18,405 bases of DNA, taken from assembly GCA_007131625.1 (NCBI GenBank), contig SLQC01000297.1, forward strand, positions 1 to 18,405, in the 5' to 3' direction. The position numbers were made by a program, and so were the translations under genes. Position 1 is the stretch's first letter. The number at the start of each line of letters is the position of its first letter. Shown in pieces: positions 14,584 through 18,405 of this stretch. This stretch comes from Balneolales bacterium (GTDB lineage Bacteria > Bacteroidota > Rhodothermia > Balneolales > Natronogracilivirgulaceae). The notes under the pieces were generated by a model that ran no database searches, was not told the origin of the DNA, and saw only the letters and a program-made list of their open reading frames with translations.

Positions 14584-16122
14584 GTGAAAAATTCGCATCC
14601 ACATTCCATCAGACAGAATCCTCCAATTGCTGCGATTGCCACCGCACTCGGAGAAGCCGGTATTTCGGTGATCCGTGTCTCTGGCAAGGGTGTGCTGGAA
14701 ATGATTTCGAAGATCTTCCGGGGAAAGAACCTGGCGGACCAACCCACGCATACCGCTCATTTTGGTCGAATAACAGAAGGAAACCGAATTATCGATGAAG
14801 TGGTTGCCACAATATTTCGTTCTCCAAAATCATATACCGGTGAAGATACGGTGGAGATCTCCTGTCACGGCGGTGTACTGGTGACTCAGGATGTTCTCGA
14901 GACGATTCTCCGTCAGGGTGTGCGGCACGCGGAGCCGGGTGAGTTTACACAACGTGCGTTCCTGAATGGGAAGCTGGAGCTCTCGCAGGCCGAAGCGGTG
15001 GCCGATCTCATTCACGCACGAAGCCGGAAAGCGGTGGAGGCGGCAAGCCAGCAGCTGGAGGGCGCGCTCGGGCGCCACGTCAAGGCATTCCGGCAGCAGA
15101 TCATCGATGCAACTGCCATGGTGGAACTGGAACTGGACTTCATTGAAGAGGATGTCGAGTTCGCCAACAAGGAGCAGTTGAAGAAGTTGCTTCATGATGT
15201 GGATTCGGAAATCGAGCGGCTGCTGAAGACCTACGAATCAGGCCGGCTGGTGAAACATGGCGTACAGACTGTCTTCGTCGGACCTCCGAATGCCGGCAAA
15301 TCGACGCTGTTGAACACCCTGATGGGCAAGGAACGGGCAATTGTATCAGCGACTGCGGGCACCACCCGCGACGTGATCGATGCGGACTGGAGTTACGAAG
15401 GGCTGACATTCACCCTGACCGATACGGCCGGATTGCGAGAGACAGTAGATGAAATCGAGTCGGAAGGGGTCCGTCGGTCGGAATCGGTTGTGACTAAAGC
15501 AGACCTGATCCTCTATTTGAAGGATATTTCTGAACCGGTGGCTGACGAAGAGCAACGTCTGTTGAAGCGCATCATTGACCGGTCGGGAGGAAAAGTGTTG
15601 TTGAAAATCGGTACGAAAAAAGATTTGGTTGGATCGGATGCAGGAATTAAAACCAGAACCGGGGCTGGAACAGAAACCGGGGTCGATACGGGAGTTGAAT
15701 CTGAAACCGGAACGGAATCCGGAGTCGGTGCTGGAGCTGGATCCGAAGCCGGAACCCAATCAGAGACAGAAACAAGATCAGAATCCGGCATACCGGCGGC
15801 AAATTGGTTCGATCTTATGATTTCAGCCAAAGACGGCTCAGGCATCGATGAACTCAAGGAGCGTATGCGTTCGGAGGTGTTGAAAAACCGGGAAATCGAC
15901 ACCGGTAAGCTGCTGGTTACCTCAAGCCGGCACCGTGATGCGCTGGAGAAATCACGGCATCATGTACAAGAGGCGCTGGGTGCTCTCGAAAGCGGCATGA
16001 CCGGCGATTTTCTCGCAATCGATCTTCGGGCAGCACTCAACGAATTGGGAACCATCACCGGGGAGATTACCACCGAGGATCTATTGGACTCAATTTTTTC
16101 CCGGTTTTGTATCGGTAAATGA
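14584..16122 (+). CDS. mnmE: tRNA modification GTPase MnmE (TrmE)
   Basis: MnmE works with MnmG to place the carboxymethylaminomethyl group on wobble uridine 34 of certain tRNAs, using a folate-binding N-domain and a potassium-activated G domain. The GTG at 14584 was chosen because it puts the conserved IAAIATALGEAGISVIRVSG close to the N-terminus; the open frame extends to a TTG at 14521. From the GTG the protein has 512 residues. Landmarks are SYTGEDTVEISCHGG, FTQRAFLNGKLELSQAEAV, G1 GPPNAGKS (233-240), G2 TAGTTRDV, G3 DTAG (280-283), G4 TKKD (344-347, Thr for the usual Asn), G5 ISAKDG and the catalytic C-terminal FCIGK. Normal length is about 455-465; the excess is explained by a low-complexity insert at about 350-402. 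Confidence 0.96.
   Translation: MKNSHPHSIRQNPPIAAIATALGEAGISVIRVSGKGVLEMISKIFRGKNLADQPTHTAHFGRITEGNRIIDEVVATIFRSPKSYTGEDTVEISCHGGVLVTQDVLETILRQGVRHAEPGEFTQRAFLNGKLELSQAEAVADLIHARSRKAVEAASQQLEGALGRHVKAFRQQIIDATAMVELELDFIEEDVEFANKEQLKKLLHDVDSEIERLLKTYESGRLVKHGVQTVFVGPPNAGKSTLLNTLMGKERAIVSATAGTTRDVIDADWSYEGLTFTLTDTAGLRETVDEIESEGVRRSESVVTKADLILYLKDISEPVADEEQRLLKRIIDRSGGKVLLKIGTKKDLVGSDAGIKTRTGAGTETGVDTGVESETGTESGVGAGAGSEAGTQSETETRSESGIPAANWFDLMISAKDGSGIDELKERMRSEVLKNREIDTGKLLVTSSRHRDALEKSRHHVQEALGALESGMTGDFLAIDLRAALNELGTITGEITTEDLLDSIFSRFCIGK
15631..15789 (+). repeat. Degenerate low-complexity repeat inside mnmE
   Basis: About 53 codons encode almost only Gly, Thr, Glu, Ser, Ala, Val and Asp, in a repeating pattern such as GTETGVDTG, ESETGTESG and AGSEAGTQSETET. 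At DNA level GGAAC(A/G)GAA and ATCCGGA-like units recur with drift. The reading frame is kept, and the flanking G4 and G5 motifs are intact. It is most simply a minisatellite expanded in a surface loop of the G domain. Confidence 0.85.
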
Positions 16123-16209
16123 AACACCCTTGGCAGAAGTTTTTGACATACAGGCAATTGTTTAAACACGGTCATGGGTATTTAACTGGCCTGTTTCATT
16201 GGGCGCCTG

Positions 16210-16269
16210 CGCGTTTCATTGAGCATCTGACGACAGATTCGAAGATCACGAATTACCCAGTGAAACGCG
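16210..16269. repeat. Imperfect inverted repeat with a nearby direct copy, downstream of mnmE
   Basis: CGCGTTTCATTG (16210-16221) is matched in inverted orientation by CAGTGAAACGCG (16258-16269), 11 of 12 bases, with a 36-bp loop. A further direct copy of the core, TGTTTCATTGGG, lies at 16192-16203, and AATGAAACAC ends mnmE. No T-run follows, so it is not a standard terminator. It forms the first part of the 333-bp gap between mnmE and the SatD-like gene. Confidence 0.6.
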
Positions 16270-16347
16270 TAAGCTAAATCAAACATTAAAAACAGATAAT
16301 ACGGATGATGAGCTTCACAAACGTATGTTTGATGCACGATCATTATT

Positions 16348-16422
16348 ATAAGCCTTACAGCTTATAATAAAAATAATAAGCCTTATAGCTTATAATTTGC
16401 TTTGACAAGTCTGATAGCTTAT
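16348..16422. promoter_or_regulatory. Three 18-bp operator-like repeats before the SatD-like gene
   Basis: Units are ATAAGCCTTACAGCTTAT (16348-16365), ATAAGCCTTATAGCTTAT (16376-16393) and ACAAGTCTGATAGCTTAT (16405-16422). Each is a dyad of the form ATAAGC-N6-GCTTAT, perfect in the first two and weakened on the left in the third. In unit 1 the arms extend to 9 perfect bases (ATTATAAGC/GCTTATAAT). Starts are 28 and 29 bp apart. The third unit lies inside the promoter spacer, the classic position of a repressor site. The C-terminal helix-turn-helix of the downstream protein is the obvious candidate binder. Confidence 0.8.
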
Positions 16423-16430
16423 CTTATGAG
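16402..16430 (+). promoter_or_regulatory. Promoter of the SatD-like/DUF3307 unit
   Basis: TTGACA (16402-16407) is a perfect -35 box. After 17 bp TATGAG (16425-16430) matches the -10 consensus at 4 of 6 positions. Transcription would begin near 16437, leaving a short leader before ATG 16456. TTTG at 16401-16404 would also serve as a Bacteroidota -33 element. The third 18-bp repeat overlaps it. Confidence 0.5.
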
Positions 16431-16455
16431 TGACATATCATCAAAAAAATAACTC

Positions 16456-17115
16456 ATGCTGAAAGCTGTACTTACTGCTGATATTAAAAGGTCCACAATG
16501 CTGGATTCTTTTGAGTTAGAGAACATCCAAAAAACTGTAAAAGAGCAAGTGCTGGAACTCGAACAGCAAGGTTCTGTTTCGAAAATTTCCTTTTTCAGGG
16601 GAGACAGCTTTCAGGTATTGGTCAATCATCCTGAAGAAGCTTTACGAGTCGCATTGCTGTTGAAGACAAGCATAAATATGCGGAAAGTGGATCATGATCA
16701 GAAAAGCAGACGTGCCAAGCCGTTGTACGATGTCACTATTTCCATAGGCCTGGGGAAGGTGGAGCAGGACATCGATATCAACCGGCAAAATGAACGGCCG
16801 TTTATTCTGTCGGGCAGGGGACTTGATTATCTGAAAAAACAAAACCATACGCTGGGTGTATTTACGGGTCATGAGGAAAATGATATCACCTATGCCACGA
16901 TATTTGAACTTTACGACTGGATTATGAAGCAATGGTCTGTTACTTCTGTTGAAGTAGTGTATTATAAATTAAAAGGTTTGAAGGAGCGTGAAATCGCGCC
17001 GTTGCTGAATATCAGCCAGTCTGCTGTTAATCAGCGCTCACAGGCCGCCTGCTGGAATGGCCTGGAGCAGATCATTGCACATTTCAAAACCATTGGTGCA
17101 GGAAAATATGGATGA
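16456..17115 (+). CDS. SatD-like protein with C-terminal helix-turn-helix
   Basis: This 219-residue protein resembles the SatD family, whose function is unknown. The N-terminal part reads like a class III nucleotide-cyclase-type core. LTADIKRST (Asp9) resembles the first metal-binding strand, and FFRGDSFQVLV (Arg48, Asp50) resembles the second. EALRVALLLKTSINMR is the helix between later strands, and DVTISIGLGKVEQDI is another strand pair. Whether it binds or makes a nucleotide is not shown. Residues about 170-200 (KLKGLKEREIAPLLNISQSAVNQR) form a clear sigma-region-4/LuxR-like DNA-binding helix-turn-helix. The three 18-bp dyads at its promoter suggest autoregulation. No Shine-Dalgarno sequence precedes the ATG. 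Its end overlaps the DUF3307 gene by 8 bp, so the two are translationally coupled. Confidence 0.78.
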   Translation: MLKAVLTADIKRSTMLDSFELENIQKTVKEQVLELEQQGSVSKISFFRGDSFQVLVNHPEEALRVALLLKTSINMRKVDHDQKSRRAKPLYDVTISIGLGKVEQDIDINRQNERPFILSGRGLDYLKKQNHTLGVFTGHEENDITYATIFELYDWIMKQWSVTSVEVVYYKLKGLKEREIAPLLNISQSAVNQRSQAACWNGLEQIIAHFKTIGAGKYG

Positions 17116-17836
17116 GGTTTGGCGCATACTGATACCTTTGCTGTTGGCTCATATTGTGACCGATTTCTTCTCGCAGACCAAAGGTATGGTTGAGAAGAAA
17201 CGAGCCGGGAAGTGGAAATCGAGTGCCATGTTGGTCCACGTGCTTATTGCAGGAAGTACCGCGTATGCATTTACCGCTCTGTGGCAGGCTTACGAAATAT
17301 TCTGGATAACGGCACTGAGTCACTGGCTAATAGATGGCTGGAAAAATTCCCGAAAGAATCCGGATAAACCATCTCTGTTTTGGGCAGATCAGTCGTTGCA
17401 TATATTTGTGATTGCAGGATTATGCCTGTGGTTGACAAGTCCCTCGATCTGGTATGATCCCTTGGTGGATGCTCCATGGCGTGAATCGGGTATCATTCTG
17501 TTGGGCTTTCTTTTCGTATTGCAACCAGGCAGTGTCATTGTTCAGAAAGTTATGTCGCAATGGAATCTGAATTCTTCCGGGATTGCCTTAAACGAGGAGC
17601 TGCCCAATGCGGGCCACATCATTGGGTTACTGGAGCGTACGCTCATTTTTGTTTTTGTGGTGCTGCAACAGTTTGCAGCAATTGGATTTCTTATTGCGGC
17701 AAAATCTATTTTGCGATTCGGCAGCAATGCAAAGAACAATCAGGAGCGTAAAGAAACAGAATATATTCTCGTGGGCACCTTGCTCAGTTTTACGTTGGCA
17801 ACGCTAACCGGATTGATTGTCACCTGGATTTTATAA
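17108..17836 (+). CDS. DUF3307 family membrane protein
   Basis: This 242-residue membrane protein of unknown function matches the DUF3307 pattern: LLAHIVTDFFSQTKGMVEKKR near residues 10-30, a conserved His in the next helix (LVHVLIAG), ALSHWLIDGWK and ADQSLHIFVIAG. These His, Asp and Gln residues sit at helix ends, as expected for a family-specific active or binding site. About six hydrophobic segments are seen, the last at the C-terminus. The frame reaches further upstream, but ATG 17108 is preferred: it is preceded by CAGGAA at proper spacing and overlaps the end of the SatD-like gene by 8 bp. The pairing and shared promoter imply a joint function, perhaps membrane sensing or effect with a DNA-binding partner. 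Confidence 0.85.
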   Translation: MDEVWRILIPLLLAHIVTDFFSQTKGMVEKKRAGKWKSSAMLVHVLIAGSTAYAFTALWQAYEIFWITALSHWLIDGWKNSRKNPDKPSLFWADQSLHIFVIAGLCLWLTSPSIWYDPLVDAPWRESGIILLGFLFVLQPGSVIVQKVMSQWNLNSSGIALNEELPNAGHIIGLLERTLIFVFVVLQQFAAIGFLIAAKSILRFGSNAKNNQERKETEYILVGTLLSFTLATLTGLIVTWIL

Positions 17837-17898
17837 GACTCAAGCCAAAATCAAAATCTCCAGATTTAAATTACTGGTACAGACAAATCGGCACCTGG

Positions 17899-18273
17899 AT
17901 GCTCTGTTTGTTAATTGCCGGATGCAGTGAGAGCAGCACCTCCCCGGATTCTCCGCCTGTTGAACCGGGTTCCTTCTCGATTTCCCGGATTCATGGATAT
18001 TCCGGACCATTCTGACTCCCCTCAACTGAGTCTGGAATTACGCAATCCAGACACTGTCATTCCGGCAGATGCTGCCCCCCCCCCAGAATGCTACAGGGAC
18101 CAAAAACGGACCGAAAAGTACTGGAGAAACTGAAAAATACACTTAAATCAGGCCAGCCCGGTCACGCTGAATTGATCAATTATAAGAAAAAACGGAGCAA
18201 CGTACTGGACCAGTATTACTATTTTTCCTGTAAGAGGCGAATCATCGGATCTTCTATACTGGGTAAGTGTTAA
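17899..18273 (+). pseudogene. Probable frame-broken lipoprotein gene
   Basis: MLCLLIAGCSESSTSPDSPP (from ATG 17899) contains a clear lipobox, LIAGC, followed by a Ser/Pro-rich linker typical of lipoproteins. The frame stops at TGA 18013. Coding-like sequence then continues in another frame (PDHSDSPQLSLELRNPDTVIPADAAPPP) up to a run of ten C. Past that run it continues in a third frame (KTDRKVLEKLKNTLKSG..LINYKKKRSN) to TAA 18273. The signal region before the ATG is open but has no usable start codon and lacks the expected basic N-terminus. Sequencing error in the C-run or true decay are both possible. No family is recognised. The rest, 17837-17898 and 18274-18405, shows no gene; an ATG at 18385 with AGGA ahead may begin one beyond the edge. 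Confidence 0.4.
18076..18085 (+). repeat. Homopolymer run of ten C
   Basis: A run of ten consecutive C lies inside the broken lipoprotein-like gene, exactly where the coding-like frame changes. Such tracts slip during replication and are also prone to sequencing error. Confidence 0.95.
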
Positions 18274-18405
18274 AAGAGATAATTTCCAATAGTATCACGC
18301 ACGCTTATAAGGAAAATGAACAAGGGTAATACAATGTAACTTATCTCAAAAAGACAAAGAGATTACACTTATTTATCAGGAATAATGGACGGGACTTCCA
18401 AAGGA

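Noticed and set aside
15346..15902. Two long minus-strand frames opposite the mnmE G domain
   Set aside because: They arise from the low-complexity repeat read backwards and have no start signal or independent coding evidence.
16348..16422. Short CRISPR array
   Set aside because: Only three 18-bp units with 10-11 bp between them, palindromic and overlapping a promoter, with no cas genes; operator sites fit better.
17057..17107. Earlier start for the DUF3307 protein
   Set aside because: It would overlap the SatD-like gene by about 60 bp, whereas ATG 17108 has a good ribosome-binding sequence and puts the family motif at the N-terminus.
17840..18025. 61-codon minus-strand frame opposite the lipoprotein-like sequence
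   Set aside because: It is Arg/Cys-rich with no motif; the plus strand carries a lipobox.

Overview
The window most resembles a chromosomal stretch of a marine or halophilic member of the Bacteroidota/Rhodothermota/Balneolota group. This is an inference from gene content: a pectinolytic uronate cluster, a large UPF0182 membrane protein, and a SatD-like/DUF3307 pair. Most genes also lack a strong Shine-Dalgarno sequence. No rRNA, tRNA, transposase or CRISPR array was seen.

Layout. (1) Positions 1-7405 form a uronate/pectin block. On the plus strand it carries a family 28 glycoside hydrolase cut by the left edge, mannonate dehydratase (uxuA) and a tripartite TRAP transporter (dctP, dctQ, dctM). 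Convergent to these on the minus strand is an altronate dehydratase encoded as two genes, a small SAF-domain subunit and a large catalytic subunit. Together they can release, import and dehydrate galacturonate- and glucuronate-derived acids toward 2-keto-3-deoxygluconate. The isomerase, reductases and KDG kinase/aldolase are not in the window. (2) Positions 7433-11794, minus strand, carry a UPF0182 membrane protein and a sodium:solute symporter. With 70, 27 and 18 bp between them, symporter, UPF0182 gene and the two altronate dehydratase genes could form one transcript. This stretch looks more G+C-rich than the TRAP region. (3) Positions 11795-13427 hold three 20-bp tandem repeats, an orphan outer-membrane-like protein on the minus strand, and a degraded copy of the mnmE 5' end. 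(4) Positions 13428-16122 hold an orphan secreted protein, a GNAT acetyltransferase and intact mnmE, whose G domain carries a roughly 50-residue low-complexity insert. (5) Positions 16123-17836 hold an A+T-rich control region with three 18-bp operator-like repeats, one of them inside a promoter. They lie ahead of an overlapping two-gene unit: a SatD-like protein (cyclase-like N-terminus, C-terminal helix-turn-helix) and a DUF3307 membrane protein. (6) Positions 17837-18405 hold what looks like a frame-broken lipoprotein gene with a run of ten C, and no intact gene.

The strongest non-routine observations are three. First, a decayed mnmE start lies in direct orientation about 1.5 kb upstream of the intact gene and brackets an accessory segment. 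Second, the SatD-like/DUF3307 unit has a promoter with three repeated operators, which reads as a self-regulated membrane/regulatory system of unknown function. Third, MnmE carries a repeat-derived Gly/Thr/Glu/Ser-rich insert between its G4 and G5 motifs.
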